Origin: Tolypothrix sp. NIES-4075
GTDB taxonomy: Bacteria > Cyanobacteriota > Cyanobacteriia > Cyanobacteriales > Nostocaceae
Length of the DNA stretch: 64,000 nucleotides
NCBI RefSeq assembly: GCF_002218085.1
Contig: NZ_BDUC01000001.1
Span: 807,955 to 871,954 of the forward strand
Direction: 5' to 3'
Shown here: one piece after another, positions 1 to 9,488 of the stretch
How the letters are laid out: each line of letters opens with the position of its first letter
Numbering within the stretch: the stretch's first letter is position 1
Notes under the pieces: model-generated
What the model was told of the DNA's origin: nothing
The model's input: only the letters and a program-made list of their open reading frames with translations
Databases searched by the model: none
Position numbers and translations under genes: made by a program

Positions 1-477
1 AAAGAAGCTGGTGCAAAAGTTGAAATTCTCTCAACAAAATCTGGACAAATCCAAGCGTTTCGGCATCAAGATAAAGGAACGACTGTGAGCGTTGATCGAC
101 TTATCAATGAAGCACAACCAAGCGAATATGATGCGGTGTTGTTGCCCGGTGGCGCACTGAATGCAGATACGTTGAGAATGGGACCTGCTGTGCAATCCTT
201 CCTACAGCAGATGCAGCAAGCAGGTAAACCCTTCGCTTTCATTTGCCACGCAGCTTGGGAATTGGTGTCTGCTAACTTGGTGAAAGGACGCACTTTAACC
301 AGTTATTACACAATTCAAGATGACATTCGTAATGCTGGTGGTAACTGGGTGGATCGAGAAGTTGTAGTTGATGGAAACTGGGTGACGAGTCGTCAACCAG
401 ATGATATTCCCGCATTCAATCGAGAAATGTTGAATCTGTTTGCACAATTCACACCGACAGCATCTGCAAAGGGTTAA
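1..477 (+). CDS. DJ-1/PfpI family class I amidotransferase-like protein (5' end outside window)
   Basis: The reading frame is open from the first base of the window, so the start lies upstream; the GTG at 85 is internal. The visible part reads as the flavodoxin-like fold of the DJ-1/PfpI family: a strand with VLLPGG, then the nucleophile elbow FICHAAWEL with the expected Cys, then a tail typical of YhbO/PfpI proteins (VVDGNWVTSRQPDDIP, then a closing helix). Members are stress-related proteins described as deglycases, chaperones or proteases; which of these applies cannot be told from sequence. A strong hairpin terminator follows the stop, so it probably ends its transcription unit. Confidence 0.88.
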   Translation, partial: KEAGAKVEILSTKSGQIQAFRHQDKGTTVSVDRLINEAQPSEYDAVLLPGGALNADTLRMGPAVQSFLQQMQQAGKPFAFICHAAWELVSANLVKGRTLTSYYTIQDDIRNAGGNWVDREVVVDGNWVTSRQPDDIPAFNREMLNLFAQFTPTASAKG

Positions 478-523
478 TTAGCTTTGTTTGTGTTTGGTGA
501 TTTAAAGGCAGCATCATCAGCAA

Positions 524-553
524 AGCGCGATCGCATTAATGCGCGATCGCGCT
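524..553 (+). terminator. HIP1-containing hairpin terminator
   Basis: An 11-bp perfect stem (AGCGCGATCGC and its complement) with an 8-base loop, followed by GGCTTTTC. Both arms contain the HIP1 octamer GCGATCGC. It lies 47 bases after the stop of the PfpI-type gene. Confidence 0.6.
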
Positions 554-631
554 GGCTTTTCATTATTAGTGTAATAACACGCGCTCACTTCCAGCCGAAA
601 AATTGAATTATTTCTCACCGAAGGAACCACG

Positions 632-1945
632 ATGTCTGAATTGTTTAAAGGAGAATTTTCTCGTCGTCAGATTCTGACCACTGCTGGATTAGGAGCCATT
701 TCAGCCGCAGCGATCGCTAGTATAAGCGAAGAAGTTGCTGCCCAGGCGACTGGGCAAGCCACCCCACGCGGAGGTTCCCTGCCGCCTCAAATTAAGTTTT
801 CGCCAATCTCAGAACAGACTGAAGTCGAAACGGGGGGACCACCGACAGCATTGCCACCAGAGCGACGTTTGGGATTTGCGATCGTCGGACTTGGCAGACT
901 GACATTAGAAGAAATCATGCCTGCCTTTGGAGAATGCAAACTAGCAAAGCCGACTGCATTAGTTAGCGGTGATGCTGCCAAAGCAAATCAAGTTGCCCAG
1001 CAATATGGCATCAAACCGCAGAATGTTTACAACTATCAGAACTACGATAATCTCCGCAACAATCCAGACGTTGATGTAATTTATATTGTACTGCCCAACA
1101 GTATGCACCGGGAATATACGGTGCGTGGTGCGAAAGCAGGAAAGCACATTTTGTGTGAAAAGCCAATGGCAACCACAGTTGAAGATTGTCAGCTGATGAT
1201 CGATGCGTGCAAACAAGCTAATCGCAAGCTGATGATTGCTTATCGCTGCCAATACGAACCGCACCATCGCGCCATGATTCAAATGATTCGCAGCAAAGAA
1301 CTTGGAACGATAAAGGTGATTCAGGCAGACAACGGACAAAACCAAGGGGGTGACTTGAACCAGTGGCGATTGAAACGTGCTTTAGCTGGGGGTGGTTCTT
1401 TACCGGATGTAGGAATTTACTGTTTGAATGCAACTCGCTATTTGACAGGAGAGGAACCAATCGAAATTAGTGCCAGAACATTCACTACTCCTGGCGATCC
1501 GCGCTTCAAAGAGGTGGAAGAAAGCGTCACTTTCCAGTTGCAATTTCCCAGTGGGGTGCTGGCGATTTGCTCCACCAGCTACGGTTTTCACGAAGGACGC
1601 CGCTTTCGCGTTTTCGGCTCTAATGCCTGGGGACAACTCGATCCGGCGTTCTCCTACAGCGGTTTGCAGATGATGATTTCACGCAAATCACCAACCAATA
1701 GCATGGCAGAAAACGTCACCAATGTGCGGATGGGCGAGAAGAACCAGTTCGCTTTAGAAATAGATCACATGGCGGATTGTGTAATTCAGAACAAGCAACC
1801 CCACACGCCCGGTGAAGAAGGTTTGCAAGACCAAAAATTGATGGCGTTGATCTACCAAGCAGCACAAACAGGTAAGACGATTACCCTACCACGAGTGTCG
1901 GGACTCGATGTCACTCGCGGTCCTGCTCCGAGAATGCTCAAGTAA
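632..1945 (+). CDS. Gfo/Idh/MocA family oxidoreductase with Tat signal (glucose-fructose oxidoreductase-like)
   Basis: 437 aa. The N-terminus carries a twin-arginine export motif, SRRQIL at residues 10-15, followed by a short hydrophobic Ala/Ile-rich stretch, so a periplasmic location is expected. The NAD(P)-binding Rossmann loop is at about 82-90 (AIVGLGRL) and the family EKP motif at 176-178 (CEKPMA). The C-terminal half fits the alpha/beta substrate domain of the family. Length and Tat export match glucose-fructose oxidoreductase of the Zymomonas type, which keeps a tightly bound NADP; substrate here is unknown. The ATG is preceded by AAGGAA. It stands alone, separated from the upstream gene by a terminator. 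Confidence 0.88.
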   Translation: MSELFKGEFSRRQILTTAGLGAISAAAIASISEEVAAQATGQATPRGGSLPPQIKFSPISEQTEVETGGPPTALPPERRLGFAIVGLGRLTLEEIMPAFGECKLAKPTALVSGDAAKANQVAQQYGIKPQNVYNYQNYDNLRNNPDVDVIYIVLPNSMHREYTVRGAKAGKHILCEKPMATTVEDCQLMIDACKQANRKLMIAYRCQYEPHHRAMIQMIRSKELGTIKVIQADNGQNQGGDLNQWRLKRALAGGGSLPDVGIYCLNATRYLTGEEPIEISARTFTTPGDPRFKEVEESVTFQLQFPSGVLAICSTSYGFHEGRRFRVFGSNAWGQLDPAFSYSGLQMMISRKSPTNSMAENVTNVRMGEKNQFALEIDHMADCVIQNKQPHTPGEEGLQDQKLMALIYQAAQTGKTITLPRVSGLDVTRGPAPRMLK

Positions 1946-2057
1946 TAACAATCTCAGGAGACTTTTCTGTTGACAAACAACTTATTCTCATGGCGGCACT
2001 CATAAAGCTAGATACTCAACAAAAGTTGATTAACTTGCGATCGCTTCCAGCGGGCGG

Positions 2058-2429
2058 TTACGCCATCGCAACCGACTTTTTACGATTGGGACGCTTGCGT
2101 TCTGATTTTTTCTTCAGTCCAACCGCTTGAGCTTCATCGCTATCTGATCCATATTGCCCGCGCACAACTTCTTTCATAGCTAATATAGCATTGTGAAATT
2201 CCCATTCTGCTAATCGTGCAGCATCGGTAGCAGCACGGTATAAAGTTAGTTTTTCGGTTTCGGCTTGTTGAGAAACCAACATAGTCTGATAAGCTTGCTG
2301 TAACTTGGCAATAGAGGCATCAGCACGGGTTGTGTCGTAGGTGCTGATCGTTTGCAAACCGTGCAATGAGGTTATATCTTGATTAATAGCTTGAGAAGGC
2401 AAACGGCGTATTCTATCTTGAACTGGCAT
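2058..2429 (-). CDS. hypothetical protein, helical, basic C-terminus
   Basis: 123 aa, not recognised. The middle (about 30-90) is rich in Ala, Gln and Glu and looks helical or coiled coil. The last 20 residues are strongly basic (KKKSERKRPNRKK), which could be a nucleic-acid contact. No signal peptide or membrane segment. The closest neighbour on the same strand, the glycosyltransferase, is 370 bases upstream, so the gene is probably transcribed alone. Codon pattern and clean N-terminus support a real gene, but no function can be given. Confidence 0.6.
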   Translation of the reverse strand: MPVQDRIRRLPSQAINQDITSLHGLQTISTYDTTRADASIAKLQQAYQTMLVSQQAETEKLTLYRAATDAARLAEWEFHNAILAMKEVVRGQYGSDSDEAQAVGLKKKSERKRPNRKKSVAMA

Positions 2430-2799
2430 CTGTGCATACTCTTATAAGGTATATATTTAATGTGCCCATTGCAACTAAAAAAATAATACTCAGGTGAGAA
2501 AAAGCGTAGCCTAATTTTTGCAGGTCGATGCGATCGCTAAACCGCAAGATGTTTTAGTGTTGTATGACCTGCGTGAACTTAACCCAATAGATATAAGTCG
2601 AGGATTGCAATCATTCAAAGAGGAATGACAAAATAAATAAGGTGAGTAATTTCCACTAATTAAACGAAATGCGGAAATTGCCCACCCTAGAGAAATATTT
2701 AGAATAGATGATTTGCTTAATGGTGACTGAGGACTAGGAAGGGAAAATTATTGCTTAGTTCCGAGTTACCCACTCACCATTATCTGTTACCCAAGAGAA
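2430..2799. other. intergenic stretch with a possible gene remnant
   Basis: Between the small hypothetical gene and the glycosyltransferase. Most of it is AT-rich without structure I can name. On the + strand at 2518-2628 a short open frame (TTG to TGA, 36 codons) reads in a protein-like way (e.g. DVLVLYDLRELNPIDISRG) but has no upstream continuation: a stop lies directly before it. It may be the 3' end of a lost gene. Confidence 0.35.
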
Positions 2800-4227
2800 T
2801 TATTTAGCAACCAAAACTGGTTTTTTTGCTTTTGACTGCACTAATTCGCTTGTTGACTGCACTAGTTCTTTAACTGGTTGTTTTGCTTTTGACTGCACTA
2901 GTTCGGCTGTTGAATGCACTAGTTCTTTTGCTGTTGATTGCACTAATTCGGCTGTTGACTGTACTAGTTCCATTGCTGTTGCCGATACTGGCTGTGGTTG
3001 CAATTCGGTGTAAAGTTCACTTAGCTGACTTGCGACACCATCCCAACTAAACTTGCTTTCAACGCGTTTTCTACCACCTTTACCTAATTTTCGTGCCCAT
3101 TCTGGATTCTCTAGAATTCGGTCAATTGCAGCTGCAAAAGCGGGTACGTCTTGTGGTGGTGCTAATAAACCAGTTTCTTCAGGAACGACAGTATATTGCA
3201 ATCCACCGACATCACTAGCTACTACTGGTGTACTACAAGCCATCGCTTCAATCGCTACCAATCCAAACGGTTCGTAGTGACTGGGAACTACAGAAACATC
3301 AGCAGCTGCGTAATAAGTGGGCAGAATTTCTTGGCTCAGGCGACCGGGGAAAGTGGTAATATCGCTTATTCCCAATTCATTGACAATGCTTTCGATGCGA
3401 TCGCGTTCTATACCGTCGCTTTGACCAGGTACGCTACCACCACCAATAATTAGTTGCAAGTTTTCAGTTTCGCGCAACTTAGACTCAGCAACTGCACGCA
3501 CTAAGGTTTCTATACCTTTGCGGGGGTCAAAACGTCCCACATACATTACAACTTTAGCGTCGCTTGCTATTCCCAATTCATCTCTAGCTGCTTCTCTATC
3601 AATGCAACCAAATTGGCGAATATCTGTACCGCAAGGAATAATATCGATATTACCTTTCAAAGAAACCAATTCGCGCATGTGTTCTTTTTCTTGGGGACTG
3701 GTCGCAACAATTCTTTCAGCTGTTTCCAACACTTCTTTTTCTACTGCTAACCGCTGACTGGCAATCAGGGGAATATCTTCTATCGTGTTGTATTTAACTG
3801 CTCCCAAAGAGTGATAGGTATGAACTTGTTTGCTTCCTTGAATTTTCTTCAACTGCATTCCTACCCAGCTAGACAGCCAGTAGTTTGTGTGAATTAAGGA
3901 ATATGTAAAGCCATTTTCTGCTTGGAACTTCTGAAAATTATCTATAAATTCTGGCAAATACTCAAAAAGATCATCACGGGGTACAAACTCAAGTTCACCA
4001 GCTTGTAAACGAATTGTTCGACAATTTTCGCTATGTTGCACAATTGTCTCTTGCTTCGCACTTACTTTGCGGGTAAACATATCAACTTGCCATCCGAGCT
4101 GACCGAGTGCTTCACCCACATTCCGGACGTAAACATTTTGTCCTCCAGCTTCTTCTTTTCCAATTTCAATCGCAGGGTCTCCGTGGACTGAAATTAAGGC
4201 GATGCGTCGTTGAGTAGTAGAGTTCAT
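2800..4227 (-). CDS. GT4-type glycosyltransferase (sucrose-phosphate-synthase-like) with repeat tail
   Basis: 475 aa. A GT-B fold retaining glycosyltransferase. The N-terminal domain opens with EEAGGQNVYVRNVGEAL, the glycine-rich loop seen in sucrose-synthase/SPS-like GT4 enzymes. The C-terminal domain shows YVGRFDPRKGIETL and the EX7E region EPFGLVAIEAM, followed by a conserved VVASDVGG. These are the nucleotide-sugar site and acid/base residues of the family. Donor and acceptor cannot be read from sequence. The last ~55 residues (from about 418) are unusual: repeated ELVQSTA/ELVQSKAK units ending in LVAK, absent from the core fold and encoded by repetitive DNA. A long AT-rich region precedes the gene. 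Confidence 0.85.
   Translation of the reverse strand: MNSTTQRRIALISVHGDPAIEIGKEEAGGQNVYVRNVGEALGQLGWQVDMFTRKVSAKQETIVQHSENCRTIRLQAGELEFVPRDDLFEYLPEFIDNFQKFQAENGFTYSLIHTNYWLSSWVGMQLKKIQGSKQVHTYHSLGAVKYNTIEDIPLIASQRLAVEKEVLETAERIVATSPQEKEHMRELVSLKGNIDIIPCGTDIRQFGCIDREAARDELGIASDAKVVMYVGRFDPRKGIETLVRAVAESKLRETENLQLIIGGGSVPGQSDGIERDRIESIVNELGISDITTFPGRLSQEILPTYYAAADVSVVPSHYEPFGLVAIEAMACSTPVVASDVGGLQYTVVPEETGLLAPPQDVPAFAAAIDRILENPEWARKLGKGGRKRVESKFSWDGVASQLSELYTELQPQPVSATAMELVQSTAELVQSTAKELVHSTAELVQSKAKQPVKELVQSTSELVQSKAKKPVLVAK
2812..2975 (-). repeat. degenerate tandem repeat encoding the ELVQS tail
   Basis: The DNA repeats a unit built on GACTGCACTAGTTC(G/T) with variable joins (for example CTTTTGCTTTTGACTGCAC at two places). 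Translation gives two larger repeats, each made of two ELVQS units and a KAK(Q/K)PV linker. It lies inside the 3' end of the glycosyltransferase gene. Confidence 0.75.
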
Positions 4228-5386
4228 GATTTGTGTGTTGTGTTGCTGATTTAAGAAAGGTTTTAGGTAGTTCCAAGCTTGCGCCTAGCTCTTTAGTTCG
4301 CAGTTCGTCAATAAACTTTACGTGTTGTTATCTTAATTTAATCTGTCACATATTTTTACACATCTACTAGTAGAAATATTCTTTTTGGCTACGTATTTAT
4401 ATTTAATCTTTTTATATGTAAGTTGCTATATTTTTATCTAAGAACATTCATAAAATAATCTTAATCACTTACGGCAAATTACGCAAGTTAACTTATCTTT
4501 AAGTTACTAATTCATACGTTTGTAGACATCTTTTCCAAATGAAAAGATGCCCATTACTTATATGTGTAAACACTTTAAAAGCAGTAATTTTCACTTACTT
4601 ATCTCGTGAAAAAAGTGTTAGTTAAGGGCTAATTTATATTCCTACTAATGGAAATAATGCTTTTACTACAATTTTTTGCGGACAAGCAAGTGCTTGAAGT
4701 TAAAGTTTGAAAATATACTATATTGCTACCCGCAACAAGTTTGTTTTCTATGATACATTCTAAAAAAGAATAATCAATTCTACCTAAGGTAGTAATAGTT
4801 GATATCACCGAAGATAAATTAATGTTGAGAATTCACCTAGGGCAGCCATTTAAAAAATCTATCTCTAGATAACAAAATGTATTTATATATACAAAAATAT
4901 CTAATTGTTATAAAGCTATGCTGGCAGAAACAGCGTTACTAACTACATTAGACAAGAGTGCATTCAGAAATTTTTGCTCATAGGGGGTAAAGGGTAAAGG
5001 GGAAGGGAAAAGGAAAATATCATGAGTTGTTTAAAATAACTCTTTATTTCCATACCTTTACCCTTTTTTCCTTTCACCGCAGATGCTCCACACAGGTGAA
5101 CCCCAAGACCCGAAGGGGTACTCTTCGAGAACCCCTTCGGGGAACGGCAGTTCCCCATCTCAATCGCAAAGACGCACTCGCGTTCGACGGTAAGCGGAGC
5201 CACTGCGGTGGACGGGTCTCCACAGCAGTAAGCAAGTGGTGTCCAAGACGGGGGCTGCCTCCCCTTTTCTCCTTTGATCCGCATTCTTCCCCCTTTGGGA
5301 GTGCAAGAAGTAAGAACGAAAACACTCATCGATTTTGGTTTTTTCACTTGATCGCCGCGCTTTATGGCAACACGAAGCGGTAAAAT
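4228..5386. other. long non-coding stretch with a GC-rich composite repeat
   Basis: From 4228 to about 4970 the DNA is very AT-rich and has no convincing gene; the glycosyltransferase promoter should lie near 4230-4400. From about 5095 to 5290 it turns GC-rich and contains stacked short inverted repeats (e.g. CCCCTTCGGGG near 5132). Open frames on both strands here consist of repeat sequence and are not credible genes. Confidence 0.6.
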
Positions 5387-5782
5387 ATGCCTATGCAATT
5401 AGAATTTATTCCTGTTGAAGAGTTTTACTTCGCCCTTACTCTGGCGGTTCGGACTCTGGATGATTTGGAAAAACCTGGTTTAGTCGCGCAAGTGCGATCG
5501 CATTTGAAGAAAGAATACGGTCAACCCTCGACCGTCGCTTCTGGCAAACAGAATACTTTTAATTATGTATTTCGTGTCCTAGGCGTAGACAATAGTCCTT
5601 CACGGATGCTTATTGTCTCAATTTCCGACTACCAAGACAAGCTACGTCTAGGTAGCGATTATGGCTGGATGTTAGATCCTGAACGCAAACCAATTCGCAC
5701 TGATAATTTTAGCAAAAGAGAGCAGTTTGCCCAACAGTTGCGATCGCATTTACAACAATCGCTGCAACTACCCCTTAGCTAA
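5387..5782 (+). CDS. conserved-looking hypothetical cyanobacterial protein
   Basis: 131 aa; I do not recognise a named domain. No signal or membrane segment. It looks like a soluble alpha/beta protein with a long helical end (KREQFAQQLRSHLQQSL). It contains two CGATCGC-type HIP1 sites inside the frame, as is normal in this genome. It converges on the RRM gene, with a perfect palindrome between the two stops serving both. The start ATG at 5387 is followed two codons later by another ATG, so the exact start is uncertain by two residues. Confidence 0.65.
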   Translation: MPMQLEFIPVEEFYFALTLAVRTLDDLEKPGLVAQVRSHLKKEYGQPSTVASGKQNTFNYVFRVLGVDNSPSRMLIVSISDYQDKLRLGSDYGWMLDPERKPIRTDNFSKREQFAQQLRSHLQQSLQLPLS

Positions 5783-5799
5783 GTTAAACAATAATTGAC

Positions 5800-5845
5800 A
5801 ATTAAAAATTAAAAATCAATTTAAATTGATTTTTAATTTTTAATT
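5800..5845. terminator. bidirectional terminator, perfect 46-base palindrome
   Basis: Two 23-base arms, exact complements, centred between 5822 and 5823 (core ATCAATTTAAATTGAT, outer arms AT-only). It lies between two convergent genes, so it can end both. The T-rich right arm and A-rich left arm give a U-tract on either strand. Confidence 0.7.
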
Positions 5846-5860
5846 TATCTGCGACATGAA

Positions 5861-6376
5861 TTAATTTGTCGCTTGTGCAGCTAGCATTTCCTTGAGCTTT
5901 TCTAATTCAGATGCCCAACGGGGGTCTGGACGAACCGCATCAGAGTCATTGGTGTTGCTGCTGCTGGTTTCGCGAGAACCACCACCACCGCGACGAGGCT
6001 TTTTAGAGCTTTTATCGCGACGGCTGCTTTTTTCAGAAGTGTTAGGAACAGGGTTTCCAGCATTACTAGTAGTAACTGGTTTGGGAACTGGTTGCTGCTG
6101 CTGGTCTTCATTTTCCTCACCTTTAGTGCGAGGTAATGCCTTCTCTAACTTAATCGCAGTGTCTTTGAACATCCGACCATTATATTTTTCAATAATTTGG
6201 TCTGCGTGTTCGTCGTCGTTAACTGTCAGAAAACCGAAGCCACGGCATTTGCCTGTTTTCCGGTCTTTGATTAGTTTCGTGGTGACAGCCTCACCTTCTT
6301 CAGCAAAAACTGCTTGCAGTTCTTGACGATCTATTTCTTCTTTCGGCAAATTACCTATGTATAGGCGAACGGACAT
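5861..6376 (-). CDS. RRM-domain RNA-binding protein (cyanobacterial Rbp type)
   Basis: 171 aa. One RNA recognition motif fills residues 1-85, with RNP2 as LYIGNL near the N-terminus and RNP1 as KCRGFGFL at about 43-50. The tail is low-complexity and charged (Gln/Glu, then Arg/Gly/Ser), longer than the short Gly-rich tail of classical cyanobacterial Rbps, and ends in a conserved-looking RPDPRWASELEKLKEMLA helix. Cyanobacterial Rbps are often cold-induced and bind mRNA; that role is inferred. A strong Shine-Dalgarno (GGAGG) lies 8 bases before the ATG, and a long leader follows upstream, which would allow post-transcriptional control. Confidence 0.9.
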   Translation of the reverse strand: MSVRLYIGNLPKEEIDRQELQAVFAEEGEAVTTKLIKDRKTGKCRGFGFLTVNDDEHADQIIEKYNGRMFKDTAIKLEKALPRTKGEENEDQQQQPVPKPVTTSNAGNPVPNTSEKSSRRDKSSKKPRRGGGGSRETSSSNTNDSDAVRPDPRWASELEKLKEMLAAQATN

Positions 6377-7176
6377 GAACTATACCTCCGGAGTTAAATG
6401 AACTATCGATTGGGCAAGAAAACAATCCCTTGGTTTTGGCTTTTATATAGATGCTTTTGATCAAAACTGCCATAAACCAATTTTTTTACTCTAAACTGTC
6501 AACCTATACAATACAGTTTTTCGTCAGGATCAAATTGTTTAATAGTCAAGCGCGACAACGCTTTTTTACACCTTAATTCTAAGATTTGTAAATTTAACGG
6601 CACACTGCCTGCCACAAAAACTTTTTCTATGCCCTTGTTCGGGATAACAAAACGCCATTCTTTACATTACCACGGTATTTTCTACGTAGCTAGCTCTACG
6701 CTTACATTTCCGACAGTAGCATGATTGCATCGTAGCATAAAATACATATTTTCTCCCTTTTGTTTGTGTTTGAGAAATAAAAACCACGAACATTGGCTGG
6801 TTGATTTGCTGCTGTGTGGTCAGCAAATAAAGAGATAGATTGGTTCAAGTAGACAAAACTAAACCTTAAGCTCGCAAGCTCAGTTATGTCAGTTGCCATT
6901 TTTGTGAATAAATGTAACATTTGGTAAAACAATCTGCAACTTTTGTTTACATTATGTTGACTGTGGATGGTGGTTAGTGGATGGTGGTTAATGGTTAATG
7001 GATGGTGGTTAGTGGATGGTGGTTAATGGTTAGTAAATGGTGGTTAGTGGGAGCGTCGATAACTGTTGACTTTTGACTTTTGACTGTGTTAACCATCAAC
7101 CATCAACTATCAACCATCAACTAACTAATAACAACCATCAACCAAAAACTATCAACTATCCCCTAACTAATAACAA
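6377..7176. other. leader and intergenic region ending in tandem repeats
   Basis: 6377-6600 holds the probable promoter and leader of the RRM gene. An open frame at 6702-6932 on the minus strand has no family features and is not called. From about 6960 the region is repeat DNA (listed separately). Confidence 0.5.
6960..7170. repeat. short tandem repeats, G-rich left arm and C-rich right arm
   Basis: Left part is built of GTGGATGGTGGTTAGTGG and TTAATGG units; right part of ACCATCAACCATCAACTATC units. The two arms are roughly complementary, so the transcript can fold into a long hairpin just after the stop of the M48-like gene. Confidence 0.8.
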
Positions 7177-9414
7177 CTACCCCTTCAGAAGGATGTACCC
7201 ACCCCAAGCTAGTGTTGCAACTGCCAAAACCATAGACCAAAGAAGATGAAGACTATTAATAGTTTGACCGTTTTGAGTTTGTAAGCTTTGGATGTCAATC
7301 CAAGGAGTCGCACCTCGACGAAACCAACCTGTGACAGTAATTTGCCGACCAATCCAGTCTTGGGGATTGACTAACTGTACCAGCCCAGAAATATGATGTA
7401 ATTTCACTAAACCAGTGTTGGTTTGTAAAATTAAGTCTTGTTCTAGGGAATTGCTAGTGCCGCGACGACCTAATAACTTACCGACAAGACGCACTCTGAT
7501 ACTATCGATAGGAAGGGCTGATGGATTGGCTAACAAATTGGGCAGGCGATCGCCAGCGTGTACGGTGGTGCTAGCATCAGGAAGAAAACTTTGTAGTATC
7601 GAAGGTTTCATATCTGCATCGGGAAAGAAATAAAGAATCCGCATGACAGTACCGATGCTAATGCCAATAAGTACGCAACCTGTAACGAATGACCAATCGT
7701 CGTATATCCACTTCAAATTCAACAACTTGAATGCGAATGCTATTTGCCAGATTAGGCATAAAAGACCAGCAAACATCAAACCAAAAGGAATTCCTAAAAA
7801 AGGTGCGATTTGTAAAACAAAGGAATGACGCTTGATTTTCAACGGTTGTTGGTTGGTGAGATATAGTTCTAGGTCTAGATGCCAATGGCGAGCTATTTCA
7901 CAAAGGCGTTGGATGCGATCGCCTATTATTGGGTGACTATTATTGATTGTAAACCATCGACGATAAGGATTGAGAGTATCCCACATTAAAAATGATTCAA
8001 AAGAAATTTGACCAGCAATACTACCTAAACAAAGACTCTGTTGGTAGCTGACTGGTGCTAAGATATTCAGACTTTCGATCTGCCAAGAAGTGTGTTCTTG
8101 TTTTTCGATATCCGTTGCAACCCCAATAGAAATTTTTAGTAAAGCGCGAACTAAAGCATTTGGATTACCGGTGATTTCGGCAGCTAGGCGATCGCTATAA
8201 TAAAGCCGCAACTTAGATAACCATAAAGCCGTGCCAGTCAGCAAACACCAAACGCCATAAGCCAGACTACATATTACTACTCCCGGTAGATGCAAAATTT
8301 TATTTGATATATTGTCCGTCCACTGGGAAACTTGTTGATATACTCGATAAATCGGCAGCGTCACCAACAGCACCAAAGACATCACCAGACAATCCCCGTG
8401 GGCAATATGCGCCAACTGACTGGCATAGATTGTAGCGATTTCATCATCTGCCAGTTGCTCTAATAACCCAAGACTTACTACAATTCGAGCAGTGCGGGGT
8501 AAATGACCATAACTTAGGGCAATTGGTGCAGCGATTGGTAAAATACTTAATTTGGGCGATCGCCAGCGTCGCTGTTGACAGTAACGTTGTAGCAAGCGTA
8601 CCGCTTCGCGACTGTGAATATTTAAGGTTTCTTTGGGCAACTCTCGCCGACCATAAAAGTTACTCAGCAGCCAATCTAACAACCAAGGCGATGCTACAAT
8701 CAGAATCCCCAATGCTATCAGCAAAAATTGAGTTGGATCTCGATAAAATAGCTGCAATGGCTGCAAGCGGATATTGTATAAAATATTATTGCTCCAATTC
8801 ATCAGCAGCTTAAGAATTGCCCGCATCACCCAAAATAGAGCAACGAATGTACCTGCTGTGAGCAGCCGTAAAGGTAGTAAATTTAACTTTAGCTTGGGTT
8901 GCCATACTTTTGCGCGTCCAGCGTGTCGCCAATACATTTGTGTATTTTTGCTTTGGACTCGATTAGCTGGTGGTAAAAAGTTATCTGATTCGTTGCTGGA
9001 ATTATTAATTTTGACTACTACTTGTGTTACCGACGAATTTAAGGGATTGATTGGGTCTGGTTTTGGGCGATAATTATCGCCGGAATTTTTAATGGGGACA
9101 AATTCAGATTCAGATTTTTTTGATTCTTTATCAGATTTTTTCGGTTTTGTCAATTCTTTGAGGGCGCGGTCTGCCCACTGCTTAACTTGAGGATTGTTAA
9201 TCTCTGTAAGAGTTTGACACAGGGCGATCGCTTTTGAGTTATCGCCGCTGCGTGCATAAGCCATCACCAACCCTACTTTAGCTTGCAATACAGCATTGGA
9301 TCGAGCATCAGTATTGCTAGCAATCGGTTCTAGTTGAGCGATCGCATTCTTATAATCCCCTTGTTTTAGGGCAACTAAACCAGCCTCCAAAGACGATTCG
9401 GCATGTGAAGGCAT
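7177..9414 (-). CDS. TPR plus M48 (Ste24/HtpX-like) membrane protein with altered zinc site
   Basis: 745 aa. Residues 1-110 read as TPR-like helices (LEAGLVALKQGDYKNAIAQL). A linker with Lys/Ser repeats leads to membrane segments (about 180-205 and 225-250), then an M48-type region with an extended ASQLAHIAHGD at the place of the HExxH helix, and later (GNPNALVRALLKI ... NSHPIIGDRIQRL), both typical of M48 proteins. Two more membrane spans near 540-600 and a small beta-rich domain (VRLVGKLLGRRG... ITVTGWFRRG) follow. The key motif is S-Q-L-A-H rather than H-E-L-A-H, so the first zinc ligand and the catalytic Glu are missing; protease activity is doubtful. It precedes prfC on the other side by 74 bases and may share an operon with it. 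Confidence 0.8.
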   Translation of the reverse strand: MPSHAESSLEAGLVALKQGDYKNAIAQLEPIASNTDARSNAVLQAKVGLVMAYARSGDNSKAIALCQTLTEINNPQVKQWADRALKELTKPKKSDKESKKSESEFVPIKNSGDNYRPKPDPINPLNSSVTQVVVKINNSSNESDNFLPPANRVQSKNTQMYWRHAGRAKVWQPKLKLNLLPLRLLTAGTFVALFWVMRAILKLLMNWSNNILYNIRLQPLQLFYRDPTQFLLIALGILIVASPWLLDWLLSNFYGRRELPKETLNIHSREAVRLLQRYCQQRRWRSPKLSILPIAAPIALSYGHLPRTARIVVSLGLLEQLADDEIATIYASQLAHIAHGDCLVMSLVLLVTLPIYRVYQQVSQWTDNISNKILHLPGVVICSLAYGVWCLLTGTALWLSKLRLYYSDRLAAEITGNPNALVRALLKISIGVATDIEKQEHTSWQIESLNILAPVSYQQSLCLGSIAGQISFESFLMWDTLNPYRRWFTINNSHPIIGDRIQRLCEIARHWHLDLELYLTNQQPLKIKRHSFVLQIAPFLGIPFGLMFAGLLCLIWQIAFAFKLLNLKWIYDDWSFVTGCVLIGISIGTVMRILYFFPDADMKPSILQSFLPDASTTVHAGDRLPNLLANPSALPIDSIRVRLVGKLLGRRGTSNSLEQDLILQTNTGLVKLHHISGLVQLVNPQDWIGRQITVTGWFRRGATPWIDIQSLQTQNGQTINSLHLLWSMVLAVATLAWGGYILLKG

Positions 9415-9488
9415 ACAAATCCTTGGACTCCAATTGTAAACTTATACCTCATAAATCATCCGCGCTTGATTTTGCCGCAACCAGTGAA

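Noticed and set aside
4964..5398. Overlapping open frames on both strands (4964-5398, 5027-5383, 5074-5325).
   Set aside because: They lie in a GC-rich composite repeat; translations are repeat-like, without family features or start signals.
6702..6932. 76-codon frame on the minus strand.
   Set aside because: No motif and poor start context in a spacer region.
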